Of a stretch of 64,000 bases of DNA, positions 40,188 through 50,762 are shown piece after piece. The DNA lies in NCBI GenBank assembly GCA_030581615.1, contig JAKTTT010000002.1, positions 310,001 to 374,000 of the forward strand, in the 5' to 3' direction. The notes under the pieces are model-generated. The model was not told the DNA's origin, made no database searches, and worked only from the letters and a program-made list of their open reading frames with translations. Origin of the DNA: Alloascoidea africana (taxonomy: Eukaryota; Ascomycota; Alloascoideomycetes; Alloascoideales; Alloascoideaceae). Made by a program: the position numbers and the translations under genes. How positions within the stretch are numbered: position 1 is the stretch's first letter; the number at the start of each line of letters is the position of its first letter.

Positions 40188-41222
40188 TGTGATGATGATT
40201 TATCTGGTGCTTGTTTGATGATGACGATGAAAGAGAGAGAGGAAAGTGGCTGGTGAGAAAGAGCTCATGGGGGGAAAAGAAATCTGTATTTTTATACTGT
40301 TTCTGAAAGCCAGATTACTACATAACAACTAGCCAATCTCTTTCCTTGGAGATGAGAGATAAGCACAACGGGAAAAGAATATTCTTTCTTTTTTCTTTTC
40401 CGATTTGTTTTATTCGCTGTTAAGCCAACTGGAAGCAGTATGCATTACAATAATCCATACGCCACAGTGGCTAGAACCGACGCCCAAGCCACTGCATATC
40501 TCCTTCCATATACCAAGCGGAAGCCGAAATATCTTTAACAGCTCCTTTTATTTATCTAAAAACCTTTTTTATTTGATTTCTATGCCTTTTTACCTGACAT
40601 TTGTCCTTTGGTTTGGAAAACCGGAATAGTTTGGGGTTACTAATGACAGTGAATTTGCCATGTGGATGTGGCTTTGCTGCACAAGTGGTGTGGCGCAGGT
40701 GGTGGCTAGAATCTATGCGTACCCATAGAACACAAAACAAACTCTTTTTCTCCCAGAATATCGCAAGACACTTGGATCGGATCGTACGATTTCCTCCTTT
40801 CTTCAAAATTTGAAAGCATGGATCTACATTTGCCCGGTTAGGCTTTTCCGGGAAACCACCATCATGATGGCTTTCACCTTTATGTCTCGAGGAGGAAGCC
40901 TCTCAAAGTTGACTGTTTTGTCCTGATGATGGATGACAAGAATTTCAAGCAAAAGCAAAAGCTGAAACTAAATGGAGTAGAAATAAGGAAAAAATTACAT
41001 GGCCATTGTAGAACTGATCATGAACTTTTCAACAGTTGCTACGGAATGCCTTGTACCAGTTTCCTGAACGAACCGTTTGCTCGTTGACACAAAAGCCGAG
41101 TGCAAGTTCCCAGCTTGCTACAAGTCAAACACGTTACAGACTCAAGATCACAATTCAAACATCTTTTGATCTATCATTGATATTCAGTTTCAAACGATTT
41201 TTAACTCCTTACTTAACCAGAA
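40188..41222. other. Intergenic, no gene seen (1.0 kb)
   Basis: Between the 63-aa gene and MIC10 (both minus strand). Only short open frames without family resemblance. It should hold the promoter of the 63-aa gene and the MIC10 3' flank. Confidence 0.5.
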
Positions 41223-41559
41223 CTAGGCTCTAACGGCTCGAACGCCAGCGCTTGATCGAAAGATAGCGTCTCCTTCAGCGTATCCTCTTCCCAATCCAAA
41301 CCCAACGCCTATCCAAACGGGCCAGGCTCTTCTCTTGAAAAGGAGAGCTGAAGCAATCACTCCAAATCCCAATCCAAGACCCGTTTTAACAATTGTGTTT
41401 GATAGAACGACATCCCACTGTATATGAGGATGTGGTCAGTAACATGGGATGGAAATGATGATTAAAATCAACACTTACCTTCTCGTTCAACAGGGCTTGA
41501 GAATTCGTTACTGTTGGTGAAACTTTTACCGGTTGCTCTTGTTGTTCAACTGCAGACAT
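41223..41559 (-). CDS. MIC10: MICOS subunit Mic10 (Mos1/MINOS1), cristae-junction scaffold
   Basis: Two exons, 41559-41479 and 41417-41223, encode 91 aa; too short to stand out unspliced. Exon 1 gives an acidic/Gln-rich N-terminus ([11 protein letters not shown]). Exon 2 starts [20 protein letters not shown], with the first glycine-rich membrane span, then [20 protein letters not shown], with the second span and its GxGxGxGxG-type motif, and [10 protein letters not shown]. These two glycine zippers drive Mic10 oligomers that bend the inner membrane at cristae junctions. Donor GTAAGT, acceptor TACAG. Length matches yeast Mic10 (97 aa). Confidence 0.95.
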
Positions 41560-42146
41560 GGTTTGGATTCTATAAGGCCTGTTTCTTTTGTATTAGGACT
41601 TGTCAAAAAAAATTCTTTTAAAGGGATGTAAGAAAAAAGAGGGACCTTTTCGCCTGCTGTCGTGCGAGTGGAGGGGTTATTCTGGTCAAAGACCGAGACC
41701 AGGAAATGTCCCCAAAAACGCAAACGTTTTGCAAACGTTTCGCAGCAACATGAAACGACGGACATTGTAATTTGCATTGACTTTGAGAGAAAAAAAGCAG
41801 ATAAAAGCACAGAAATGATCTCGCAAACACATACCTAGAGGAAACTGCGGATTACGGCTGGGTCTGGAGGAAACTTCCAGCGTGAAGCGGCTTGCTCGGT
41901 GGGTGGGTTGGGCACAAGTGCACCGTCCGTCGCGACGTTTATTACACTTTCTTGATACTTTTCATTTTTTCTACTGGCGAACTAATACATAGATACAAGA
42001 TATAGATATATAGTACAAGGCCATCGAACGCTAGGGGTGATGGTGTACTTTAGTGTCGTCCTGTTTGTGTTGTTGGAATGGCCCTGTCGTCAATATTAGG
42101 ATAGGACAAGCTATTTTCGGGTTTTTGTGTACTGGGCTGGGGCTAT
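41560..42146. other. Intergenic between MIC10 and CAB1
   Basis: 587 bp. Contains the MIC10 promoter (with the paired AAACGTTT) and the CAB1 3' flank (ATAGATATATAG run near 42000). No other gene. Confidence 0.55.
41722..41740. promoter_or_regulatory. Paired palindrome AAACGTTT upstream of MIC10
   Basis: AAACGTTT occurs at 41722-41729 and 41733-41740, spaced 11 bp (about one helical turn), roughly 165 bp upstream of the MIC10 ATG. Such phasing suits a dimeric factor binding twice. No factor is named. Confidence 0.35.
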
Positions 42147-43754
42147 TTATTGGGCAGAAGTTGATTCCCGATGTTGGTTATCTGAACCCTCATCTTTATT
42201 GCTCGTTCTTAGAAACTCTCTAACCTGTTCGTGTAACGAGCTATCGTCAAACGAGCCGGAATACCGTCTGCCCCATCCCGTGGGCTGGTGCTTTAGGAAC
42301 GCGCCCACGGCTCCGAGAAACCCTTCATGTCTTAAGAAGTAGGCCTTTTTCTCGCCCTTTGACCAAAAGTTGATAGCGTAGGATAGCGTGTTCATGGTCT
42401 GCGGATGGCCTCTGATGTAGGAGCCTCCAAAGTAAATATCTTCCAGATTGTGCCGTTGTGCTTGCAAATAGGCGACCTGGCCAATGTTGTTTGAAATGGC
42501 ATAGAGAAGCGAAACGCTAATGTCCTCGCCTCTGAATCGTTCCAACCGCTCGAGCCGTGAGTTCGGCATGTCCTTGGCCTCTTCCTCCTTTGTTGCCCTA
42601 AACACTTTGCCAAAGCTGCTTGCGATGGTCGTGGCCTTCAAGCCGATCTTGTTATAATCCGAGCCATAAACATCGCCCACCAGCATATCGACATTCGAGT
42701 TGTCGCCCGTGGCGGCCATCTCGAGCATTTCGTCATAGGTCTTGGCCTCAGTGAGCAGCGAGAGCAGGCCCCATAGCGTGCCACCGCCCAGAGACGTGCC
42801 GCCGATTCTCACGTACCGGTTGAGGCCGATGACCTTGATCATGCTCACGCCGGACCCAATGTTGACCAGCAGATACGGGTAAATGTTGGGCTTAGCGTCC
42901 ACAAATTGCATGTTGGACTGGATCGTGTTTCTGTCCCGGATCCTGCTGCCCGGGGACGGAGAAGGATACTGGGAAAAGCTGTTGGGCAGGTACTCCGAGT
43001 ATAGAAACACCTCGTTCGGGATCTCCGTGATGAAAAAGTCCAGGCCGCCTATCAGACACTCCATCTCGTCCTCGGTCGTGACCTCCACGCCCAGCTCGTC
43101 CACCAGCCTTTGGTAGAACTTGAACGAGCCACCTCCGGTCGCCATGACGTGTGGCTTGTACCCGCGCATGGTCTTGGTCTTGGAAGCAGACGCTATGAGG
43201 CCCTGGAGAAACTGGATGCAGTCGCCGATCCGGTCCGTTTCGAACTTGAGAAAGTTCAGACGGCCTCCCTTGCCGTTCGGGTCCTTCGCAAAGTAAACAA
43301 GCTTTGCCAGCGACCCTCCAATGTCCAGTGCAATGTGGTTGATGCGAGTGTTTTGGAACGGCAGAGCAATGTCCTTTGATTTCTCAGCACCGTTGCTGGT
43401 CTTGACTATCTTGAGATAATCCTTGTTTGAAGGAGACACCTGGCCCGGCTCATCTCCGGTTGCCAAAGTTGCTGAAGTTGCTGAAGTTGCTGAAGTTGCT
43501 GCTGCTGCTGCTGATGCTGATGAGGTTGCTCCAGGCGTCGAGGATCTGCTCTTGAGCGACTCTGTGCTCGAGTTGCTTGCTGTCGGGGTGAAAACCTGGG
43601 GTATCTCGGGCAGCTCTCCAGTGTCCTCCTCATCTTCGTCGACTATGAAGGCGCCCTCGACATTTATTCGGATGGCGCCGGGGTTCAGAATCTTTTTGTA
43701 ATCCGAGGTCGGTGAGTCCGGAGGAACGTTTACGTTAACTTCCACCTTTGACAT
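42147..43754 (-). CDS. CAB1: Pantothenate kinase (eukaryotic type II), first step of CoA synthesis
   Basis: 535 aa. It phosphorylates pantothenate with ATP. Motifs in order: ALDIGGSLAKLVYF (nucleotide-binding loop), ATGGGSFKFYQRL, ECLIGGLDFF, PYLLVNIGSGVSMIKV, RIGGTSLGGGTLWGLLSLLT, DMLVGDVYG, NNIGQVAYLQA, IYFGGSYIRGH and HEGFLGAVGAFL. This is the complete PanK core. S. cerevisiae Cab1 is 367 aa; the extra length is a disordered N-terminus (1-150) with an Ala-Thr-Ser repeat (about 85-98). The reverse-strand GTTGCTGAA nonamer repeat near 43470-43500 encodes it. Orthology certain. Confidence 0.96.
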   Translation of the reverse strand: MSKVEVNVNVPPDSPTSDYKKILNPGAIRINVEGAFIVDEDEEDTGELPEIPQVFTPTASNSSTESLKSRSSTPGATSSASAAAAATSATSATSATLATGDEPGQVSPSNKDYLKIVKTSNGAEKSKDIALPFQNTRINHIALDIGGSLAKLVYFAKDPNGKGGRLNFLKFETDRIGDCIQFLQGLIASASKTKTMRGYKPHVMATGGGSFKFYQRLVDELGVEVTTEDEMECLIGGLDFFITEIPNEVFLYSEYLPNSFSQYPSPSPGSRIRDRNTIQSNMQFVDAKPNIYPYLLVNIGSGVSMIKVIGLNRYVRIGGTSLGGGTLWGLLSLLTEAKTYDEMLEMAATGDNSNVDMLVGDVYGSDYNKIGLKATTIASSFGKVFRATKEEEAKDMPNSRLERLERFRGEDISVSLLYAISNNIGQVAYLQAQRHNLEDIYFGGSYIRGHPQTMNTLSYAINFWSKGEKKAYFLRHEGFLGAVGAFLKHQPTGWGRRYSGSFDDSSLHEQVREFLRTSNKDEGSDNQHRESTSAQ

Positions 43755-44659
43755 CTCTAGGGCATGGTTTTCCAGCAGTAGGACTAGGAACGGGGATCTT
43801 GAGCTTGTGCTTGTGCTTGTGCTTTTGCCGCTGGCCGTTCCGGTCCGTTTGGTTCTGGTCTGGGTCCGTTCAGGGCTGCTGCCTATCCGTGTCGGTCTGT
43901 CTGGGGTATCGGGACCTGAATCAGGATCAGAAACGAGAGACGCTGGGGCGAAAAAGTGTGGAGGGCAGGCAGGCGGGGGCCAGAAACGAAAATTAGGGCT
44001 TGCTCGCCGCGGGTGGCTGGAGGAACCGTCAACTACTAAGCTTTATCTATTATATTTCTCGTATAAAAGGTACAAAAACAAAGAGAAATGCGTCATTACC
44101 GTATAATGGGATAGGAATATAAATGTATAGAATCAGTCAGTGTAATAAGATGAATGCCCGCTTGCTTTCCATGAACAACAAGAGAAAGGACGTCTTTAAA
44201 ATCACAATTTCCAAAAAAAATAAAAAAATATAGAACGATGGGAACAAAATGAAATGAAATGATAAAAGTTGAGACAAACAAGGTTAATGGAAAGGCAAAT
44301 GGTGAGAGAGAGAGAGGAGGAGGAGGAGTATGGGGTGCAAAAGCACAAAGACATTTAGTAAATCAGATAAAAAAAGGCTCAAAAGAATAATAATGAAGCT
44401 GAAACAGAAGTAAAAGTAGAGGAGGCGAAAAAACATGAACAAAACAAAACAAAACAAGAGAAGCCAAAATCTGGAGTAGAGAAAGTATCCAATATCTCCA
44501 GTCATGATTTTCCATGCTGTGCAAAAAAAATGTTTTAAAAAGAAAACTCAAAAATCAGAACAATACTTGATAAATCCAAAAGCGAAAATAAACAAAACAA
44601 AAGAAAATGAAATGAAATGAAATAATAAAAATGAAATAGGCTTTGATGAGGCAGCATAA
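43755..44659. other. Intergenic between CAB1 and the Ser-rich gene
   Basis: 905 bp. The CAB1 side (to about 44.0 kb) is GC-rich with a GCTTGT repeat near 43804-43824. The rest is A-rich. Nothing else supported. Confidence 0.5.
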
Positions 44660-46597
44660 TCATGAGGCTTCTTGAGACAATTGCGACGTTCTATGGCCTG
44701 TTCTAAACCTTCTATCCAATCCGTTTTTTCTAAACGTGAACAACCTTCGCAACAAAGATGACGGTTCATGTCCATTTCTCAACTTTGATTTGCTGTTCAC
44801 GTTTGAAGAATTCTTCTTATTATTAGTAGTAGTAGTGTTATTAAGATCTAGAGATCGTCGTGATGCGTAACGAATTTCCGGACCCGGTTCTCCGAAATTG
44901 CAAAGTGATTTAGTCCTTGTGCCTGGCACAGAAACATCCGAATTTGTCGAAACAACCGAGCCTTTGCGAGAAGAAGGGGAATAACTGGGAGACGACGCCA
45001 CATGCGAGGAGCCCGATCTTGAATGAGATAACGAAAAAGATTTCGGGCGTGAGACAAAGGAAAAGAAAAAACTACTGCTGCTTCTCCTCTCATGTGAAGA
45101 AATCTCTGTAGTTGTAACTGCAGTTTTCTGTGTCCAGTTTGAAGTGGTCTTTGTTGAGTCATTGGACTCCTTGGGATTATGCAACGAAGACTTTAGTGTG
45201 GAAGTCGAAGATTGAAGAGACGTTTGGCTTGTACTCATGTAGTTTTCATATGTGTTGTCATATTCGACTGGTGTATAACTTAATGGTGAATATGCGGTAC
45301 TTGAAAGAGTCGAACTTTCAAATGCAATACTTTTAAGAGGCGAGTCTAGAGATTGTGTTGATTCGGATTTGTTCAAAACTGTTGAAAAAGATTTTTTGGA
45401 CCCAAATGTGGAAGAAGCTGCACTTGTTGGGACGTTTAACAGGTTATCCGAAGAAATACTTAGCGCTCTTCCATATAAATGACCAGCAGAAAGATGTGAG
45501 CGTTTGGCAAAAACATCCAGGCTTTCAGAAGATCTCATTGCAGAGGAAATGTAAGAGGAAGCATTGTAGTAGCTTTCATATCTGGCGGCTCTACTCCGCG
45601 ATCGACCACAGTAAGTGCTGTTGATACTGGGTCCACCTAAAGAGAGCGACGATATGGAGGTTGATAACCCAGAGGAAGAAGAGGCAGAGGCAGAGGCAGA
45701 GGCAGAGGCAGAGGCAGAGGCAGAGGCAGAGGCAGAGGCAGAGGCGGAAGTGGACGACGCCGTTGCTGAAGCCGTTGCTGAAGTCGTGGTTGAGGCCGTT
45801 GGGGTTGTTCCCGTCACGGCAAAGCTGGATTTCGAATCCAAGAGTTGCTGATCCTCTTCTTCGGCCTCCTCCTCGATAACCTCATCAGGTTTGGGCGAAA
45901 GCATTTTACCCCTTGAAGATTGTGGGCTTGGCCAAACTCTTTCTCTGAAAAAATTCTCCAACTCTGGGGCAGACTCAGATCTCCGATGATAACTGGTTTG
46001 AACACCTAACGCTTCATCCAGATCTATTTTGGCAGCTGGGATTTTACTCGACAGGCTCTTTTTGTTCTCTTTTTCCTTTTCCATCCGCTCCTTCTGGTGT
46101 TCTTCCGTGCTTTGGGACCATGAGACTTTTGGGGAAATTGGTGGGGTTGCTTTCCCAGTCGAGCTGGAACTAGGGCTAGGACCAGCACCAACACCAACAC
46201 CAACACCAGTGTTAGTGCCAGAGATAGAGGTCTCGGTATTGGAATTAGTCAACAAACTTTCCAAAGGGGTTAGAACTTTTGTATCTTCTAAGCTTGGAGG
46301 TTGTTGTGACGCATAGGTGGACTCGGTATTAGTCTTAGTCTCAGCCTCAGCCTCAGCCCCATTTGCAGGGGAGTCGCACGCTTTTCGCAAAGGATCACCA
46401 CCAGGATTAGATGCGGTTGCAGTTACAGTCGAGTCCTGTCGTTGATGGTCCTTTGTATTTTGTATTAGGAAAAGGGTTGATGGATCGACATCGAAGTCTC
46501 CCGAGATGGCCGCAGAGCGTCGGTGTTGGTGTCGACGAAAATTGGAGTTCAGGGTTGTTGGGGATTGAGGAACCAACAGCGACACAGAGGATGGCAT
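44660..46597 (-). CDS. Uncharacterised Ser/Thr-rich, largely disordered protein
   Basis: 645 aa, one exon. I do not recognise the family. Ser, Thr, Ala and Asn dominate, and there are many SP/TP and basic-S sites, so it is probably a phosphoprotein. Blocks that look conserved rather than low-complexity: SPKVSWSQSTEEHQ (about 153; KVSW fits the PP1 docking consensus RVxF/W), SYHRRSESAPELENFFRERVW (about 200-220), and a basic C-terminus (SLLRRLFTFRKN, RRFRTGHRTS). A Ser-Ala dipeptide run of about 24 residues is encoded by a perfect hexanucleotide array at 45681-45746. No membrane segment or catalytic motif. The upstream region has TGACGTCA and GGGGTAACCCC palindromes. Confidence 0.75.
   Translation of the reverse strand: MPSSVSLLVPQSPTTLNSNFRRHQHRRSAAISGDFDVDPSTLFLIQNTKDHQRQDSTVTATASNPGGDPLRKACDSPANGAEAEAETKTNTESTYASQQPPSLEDTKVLTPLESLLTNSNTETSISGTNTGVGVGVGAGPSPSSSSTGKATPPISPKVSWSQSTEEHQKERMEKEKENKKSLSSKIPAAKIDLDEALGVQTSYHRRSESAPELENFFRERVWPSPQSSRGKMLSPKPDEVIEEEAEEEDQQLLDSKSSFAVTGTTPTASTTTSATASATASSTSASASASASASASASASASASASSSSGLSTSISSLSLGGPSINSTYCGRSRSRAARYESYYNASSYISSAMRSSESLDVFAKRSHLSAGHLYGRALSISSDNLLNVPTSAASSTFGSKKSFSTVLNKSESTQSLDSPLKSIAFESSTLSSTAYSPLSYTPVEYDNTYENYMSTSQTSLQSSTSTLKSSLHNPKESNDSTKTTSNWTQKTAVTTTEISSHERRSSSSFFFSFVSRPKSFSLSHSRSGSSHVASSPSYSPSSRKGSVVSTNSDVSVPGTRTKSLCNFGEPGPEIRYASRRSLDLNNTTTTNNKKNSSNVNSKSKLRNGHEPSSLLRRLFTFRKNGLDRRFRTGHRTSQLSQEAS
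45681..45746. repeat. Coding hexanucleotide array (GAGGCA)11
   Basis: Eleven near-perfect GAGGCA units on the plus strand, translating to an alternating Ser-Ala tract in the minus-strand gene. The purity suggests recent slippage. Confidence 0.9.
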
Positions 46598-47075
46598 TAT
46601 TACTATATGTGTTCTTGTATATGCGGAAGCGTGTAAATGGGTCGAGTAGCAGAGTGTGCTAATGAGAAAAAAAAATTGAAAAAAGGAATGAAACGATGAG
46701 AACTGGCCACCTCTCAGGTTTCAGTCCCAAAATAGAGTTGAAGCAGGAAGAACCGAAGGAGTAAAAATACCAGATAAAAAAGATAAAAAAAGATTAGGAA
46801 GAAACAACTCTATACAAGTATGCAGAGTACTGTATGGAGGAGTAACAAACGAACGAGAGGGGGGAGAAGGAAGGAAGGAGGGAAAGAGGGACTTCTCGCG
46901 ACGTTTAGCGGATCCTCCTGGAGTGTGGTGATGGAGATGAAGATGGAGATGGAGATGCTTTTTTTGGGGAGGTTGGCGAGATAAGGCCTGCGGAGGGTGC
47001 ACGGAGGTTGGGGTAACCCCCTCCCAGCACCACCGAATATAGACACATCGCTGAGTGACGTCACCCGGTCACCAG
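46598..47075. other. Intergenic between the Ser-rich gene and RAD26
   Basis: 478 bp. It contains an A-run, a GGAGAT repeat near 46935-46955, the palindrome GGGGTAACCCC and a CRE. Presumed promoter of the Ser-rich gene. Confidence 0.5.
47056..47063. promoter_or_regulatory. ATF/CREB palindrome TGACGTCA
   Basis: Perfect CRE, 13 bp beyond the RAD26 stop codon and 459 bp upstream of the Ser-rich gene's ATG. Nearby (about 47009-47020) is the palindrome-like GGGGTAACCCC. Confidence 0.4.
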
Positions 47076-50000
47076 CTACTCGGTGTCAGCGAACTCGGGG
47101 CGCAGCGTCCAGCGCCCGGGCCCCGCGTCCCACACCGCGATCTGGCGTAGCATTTGGCGCACCAACACCGGCTTCGAGGTTGAGGTTGAGGTTGAGGTCG
47201 AGGTCGAGGTCGAGGTCTGGGAAAGCGCCAGCGATCGCACAATGTCTGCGGACGTGGCCTGCTGGCCCTCCTGGCCGGCCAGAAAGTCCCGGAGCCGCGA
47301 GATCGTCTCCTTCTGGCCGGCCAGGTCCGTATCCCTGCTGCTGGGGGCACTGGCACTGGCACTGGCACCGGCACCGGCAACGGCACCGCGAAGGGGCGTG
47401 CGAATACCTGGGAAAATGGCTCTGGCCCGTAGCTGCTCCTGCTGCTGCTCCTGCTGCTGCTCCCGTTTACTTCTGATGCTCTCGAGAATAGACCGTGAAG
47501 ACATGCTTTTATCATTTGTGTCCGCTTTAGGCTTTCCGAATTTCCCAGCGGAGCCAAATCGGCCTGTCCAAGTTGGAGTCCCTACTTTTGCATTTCTCGT
47601 TGCTCTTCTCGAGGCCTTCAATAACTTGGCGGCCTGGGCGGCAATCCGGGATGCTTCTTTTTCAACCATCACTGTTTCTGGCTGAGACGCGTTCATCAAT
47701 GCATCGTGTGCAAGTGTGTTCTGCACTCCTGAGTTTGCAAACAAGCCTTCCATTATTCGCTCATCGTCGTCTTTGTCATTATTGGCTTGAGATGGAGACG
47801 TTTTGGTCCCCGTGTTCTGTTTTACATTTTCATTTTCATTTTCATCTTCATCTTGGTCTTCATCTTGGTCTTTATTCTTATTCTTATTCTTATTTTGATC
47901 CTGATCTTGTCCTTGGTAATCTTCTAGTCCCGCGACTCCTGCAACCTCTACAACTTTGTAAAAGTCATCTGCATCTGCATTCGAATTTTGTCCATTCCTC
48001 CTTCTCGTTCCGGTGCCGTCCAGCTCAAGCGCCCCACTCTCATCACTTTGATCCAGAGTGAACAGGTCATGCAAATCATTCATTTTGAAAAACCGTTTTT
48101 GTTTAGGATCCTTCAAAATCTTATTTGTCAGCAGTTGTTTGAATATCTGGCGGTGATATATTTTCTCCTCGATCGTGCCTGCTGTCATCAACCGATAGAT
48201 CACAACGTTTTTTTTCTGTCCCAAACGCCAGGCCCGTTCACGCGCCTGCATGTCATTTGAAGGATTCCAATCTGGATCATAAATAATTACTCGATCTGCA
48301 CTTGTCAGATTGAGACCGTAACCGCCAACTTTGGTCGTTAATAAGAAAACATCATACGACGATTGATCCTCGTTAAATGCATCCACCAATTTCTGTCTCT
48401 GTGCAATTGGAGTCGTACCATCCATACGCAAATATTTGAACCCATTCTGCTGTGCAAGCGATTCCAATATCTCCAACATTTGTCTCGTTTGTGTAAACAA
48501 CAACGTTCGATGACCCGTTTGAGACCATAACTCCAACAGGGCTTTAATCACTTGCATTTTCCCCGATTTGTTTGCAGCTCCGTATTTATAACCTGTTTTA
48601 TGTCTCAGTACATCTCGTCTAACAAGATCAGGATGATTACATATTTTGCGTAAAATATCAACCCCAAATAAAACGTTCCGTTTACCTTCCTCTATCGACC
48701 GTAAATCCTCGGATTTTAAAAATTCGGAATAACATTCACGCTGTTGTTTTGTCAATTTGCAAAATAGCACTTTTTCACTTTTTTGTGGTAAATCCGTTGC
48801 GACATCCGCTTTCATTCTTCTTAACAAATAAGGAGATATCAAATCTCTTAAAATAACAGCACATTTATAAGCAGTTTGAACCTGAACATTTGTAGCATTT
48901 GCATAACCTCCAATATTTATAGGAATTGAAAATTGATTTTGGAAAACTGGTAATGTCCCCAATCTACCAGGAAAAACAAAATCAAATAAACTCCAAAGTT
49001 CTTTTAAATTGTTTTGAATTGGTGTTCCGGAAAGTATTATTCGATTGACCGTTTTGATCTGTTTACACGTTAGTGCAATATCTGCATCTGGATTACGAAT
49101 CTTGTGACCTTCATCAAGAACACAATACCCCCATAATCGAGGAAGAAGTATATTGCCATAAACTTTTAATCCGACATATGTTGTGATCAAAATATGCCCT
49201 TTTGCGAAAACCCGATCCACAAGCTCTCGAGCGTTTTTTTGACCTTGAATTTTGCCCAAGTTTATCGTATTTGGATCCTCCGTTAGCAAAAGTTTTTCAA
49301 CCTCGGCTTCTTTACTCGTCGTGTCCTTGTTGTTCATACCACTGCCTATCGAATGCAGAATTGCCGCTCGGAAGGGAGGCCACCATGTATGTATTTCATT
49401 TATCCACTGCCGCAGTACAGTTGCCGGACAAACAATCAACACGGGTTTGTTCAATTTCCCACTATGATGAAGTCCTGCAAGAAACGAAACAATTTGGATG
49501 GTTTTCCCAAGTCCCATCTCATCACCAATTATCCCACCTGTTTTTTGATTGTACAGTTCCCAAAGCCATTGGATACATGTCTTTTGATATTCAAATAGAT
49601 TCACATAAATTTCTCCAGGTATTTTATAACCATCTTCTAGGGTTGCATCGGGGATCTGGGGGTGTGGCAATAACCATTCCTCAGTTTCCGTAGACTTGTT
49701 TTTACTGGGTGTTCTCATTTCTCGCCTCTTGTTTATCCATTTTTTAAGCCTCGTTTGATAATACAGTTCATCACCATCATCCACGTATCGTACTTTATCC
49801 ACATTGTTTGATTTCGTTACTCTTTGCCGTTTTGTCCTGTTTTTGTTTGGGGTATCGTCTTCGACAAATTCGTCCATGCTATCTGAATCCCCATAGACTT
49901 CATCCTCATCCTCTTCAAACTCGATTTCTTCATTTTCATCCTCGGAGTCATTCTTTCTTGGCCGCTTTGATGTTGATGGAGTTGCTAAATGTCGATGAGA

Positions 50001-50576
50001 CTCGGGCTCCAACTTCTCATTCAGATTCAGATTCAGTTCCGGGTTTTGGCCTTGACTATGATACTCATTTCCATCTTCAGTCACCTGTTTGAAAGCAGCT
50101 CTTGTTGCAAACGAAGTCAACTTCCCCGTCCTTATCAAAAAATCCTGTTTCGTTTCACCCGGCTGTTGTCCATGAAGTTTTGAATCATCTGTTTTCTCAT
50201 GGTTCACACCTCTAGCTTCTGATTTATGTTGATTCAAACGTGCCGTAACCTGTTGTATGTCCATTAAAACCTGTGCGAGTTCATTTTCACGTATAGACTC
50301 AATATCCACCCGGATTTTCTCTTTCTCACTGATACGAAGCCCATGTTCAAGTCGACCATCAAGTCTCGCTATCCTAGTCTCTAGCCTATCCTTAGTCTTG
50401 ATCAACTTTGTAAGCCGTTTTTCATCAAGCTCCATATCTCGCCTTGTCAATTCCTCATCTGCTTGCTTTGCCACCCTTCGCTCAAGCGTACCCTGGTCTA
50501 CAAACTGGATATCCAACCCATCCAAATCATCCAAAACCGAGCTCCCCGGTGTGGGTTCTTTGGATTCGGTAGACAT
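47076..50576 (-). CDS. RAD26: Rad26/CSB-type SWI2/SNF2 ATPase for transcription-coupled repair
   Basis: 1166 aa (yeast Rad26 1085). Rad26 binds stalled RNA polymerase II. Helicase motifs: I, GDEMGLGKT (about 351-359); Ia, LIVCPATVLRQW; II, LDEGH (about 485); III, LSGTPIQNNLKELWSLFDFV; IV, LLFTQTRQMLEIL; V, LTTKVGGYGLNLT; VI, QARERAWRLGQKK. The N-terminus has the Rad26/CSB leader (DLDGLDIQFVDQGTLE), a coiled coil and an acidic block (205-245). The C-terminal third has Asn/Lys/Asp/Glu dipeptide runs, an Ala/Ser run and a TS repeat, and then ends in a short domain (VLVRQMLRQIAVWD..GRWTLRPEF) that resembles the winged helix of CSB. The last 300 bp are GC-rich; the ATPase part is AT-rich. Confidence 0.95.
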   Translation of the reverse strand: MSTESKEPTPGSSVLDDLDGLDIQFVDQGTLERRVAKQADEELTRRDMELDEKRLTKLIKTKDRLETRIARLDGRLEHGLRISEKEKIRVDIESIRENELAQVLMDIQQVTARLNQHKSEARGVNHEKTDDSKLHGQQPGETKQDFLIRTGKLTSFATRAAFKQVTEDGNEYHSQGQNPELNLNLNEKLEPESHRHLATPSTSKRPRKNDSEDENEEIEFEEDEDEVYGDSDSMDEFVEDDTPNKNRTKRQRVTKSNNVDKVRYVDDGDELYYQTRLKKWINKRREMRTPSKNKSTETEEWLLPHPQIPDATLEDGYKIPGEIYVNLFEYQKTCIQWLWELYNQKTGGIIGDEMGLGKTIQIVSFLAGLHHSGKLNKPVLIVCPATVLRQWINEIHTWWPPFRAAILHSIGSGMNNKDTTSKEAEVEKLLLTEDPNTINLGKIQGQKNARELVDRVFAKGHILITTYVGLKVYGNILLPRLWGYCVLDEGHKIRNPDADIALTCKQIKTVNRIILSGTPIQNNLKELWSLFDFVFPGRLGTLPVFQNQFSIPINIGGYANATNVQVQTAYKCAVILRDLISPYLLRRMKADVATDLPQKSEKVLFCKLTKQQRECYSEFLKSEDLRSIEEGKRNVLFGVDILRKICNHPDLVRRDVLRHKTGYKYGAANKSGKMQVIKALLELWSQTGHRTLLFTQTRQMLEILESLAQQNGFKYLRMDGTTPIAQRQKLVDAFNEDQSSYDVFLLTTKVGGYGLNLTSADRVIIYDPDWNPSNDMQARERAWRLGQKKNVVIYRLMTAGTIEEKIYHRQIFKQLLTNKILKDPKQKRFFKMNDLHDLFTLDQSDESGALELDGTGTRRRNGQNSNADADDFYKVVEVAGVAGLEDYQGQDQDQNKNKNKNKDQDEDQDEDENENENVKQNTGTKTSPSQANNDKDDDERIMEGLFANSGVQNTLAHDALMNASQPETVMVEKEASRIAAQAAKLLKASRRATRNAKVGTPTWTGRFGSAGKFGKPKADTNDKSMSSRSILESIRSKREQQQEQQQEQLRARAIFPGIRTPLRGAVAGAGASASASAPSSRDTDLAGQKETISRLRDFLAGQEGQQATSADIVRSLALSQTSTSTSTSTSTSTSKPVLVRQMLRQIAVWDAGPGRWTLRPEFADTE

Positions 50577-50762
50577 GATGATTATGGGATTACCAGGTTC
50601 AATTTTTTACCGTCAACTTTTTTGGAGGGTCTTTGCAACGAAGGTTTGGAGAAACTAGTGATGTGTGATTACTAAGCTACATGTTGGGAAAAAACTACGC
50701 GTAGAGAAAAAAAGAATGCTATTTGAGTAAATTACCAACTTTTTCAAGTCGAAATTAGTAAT

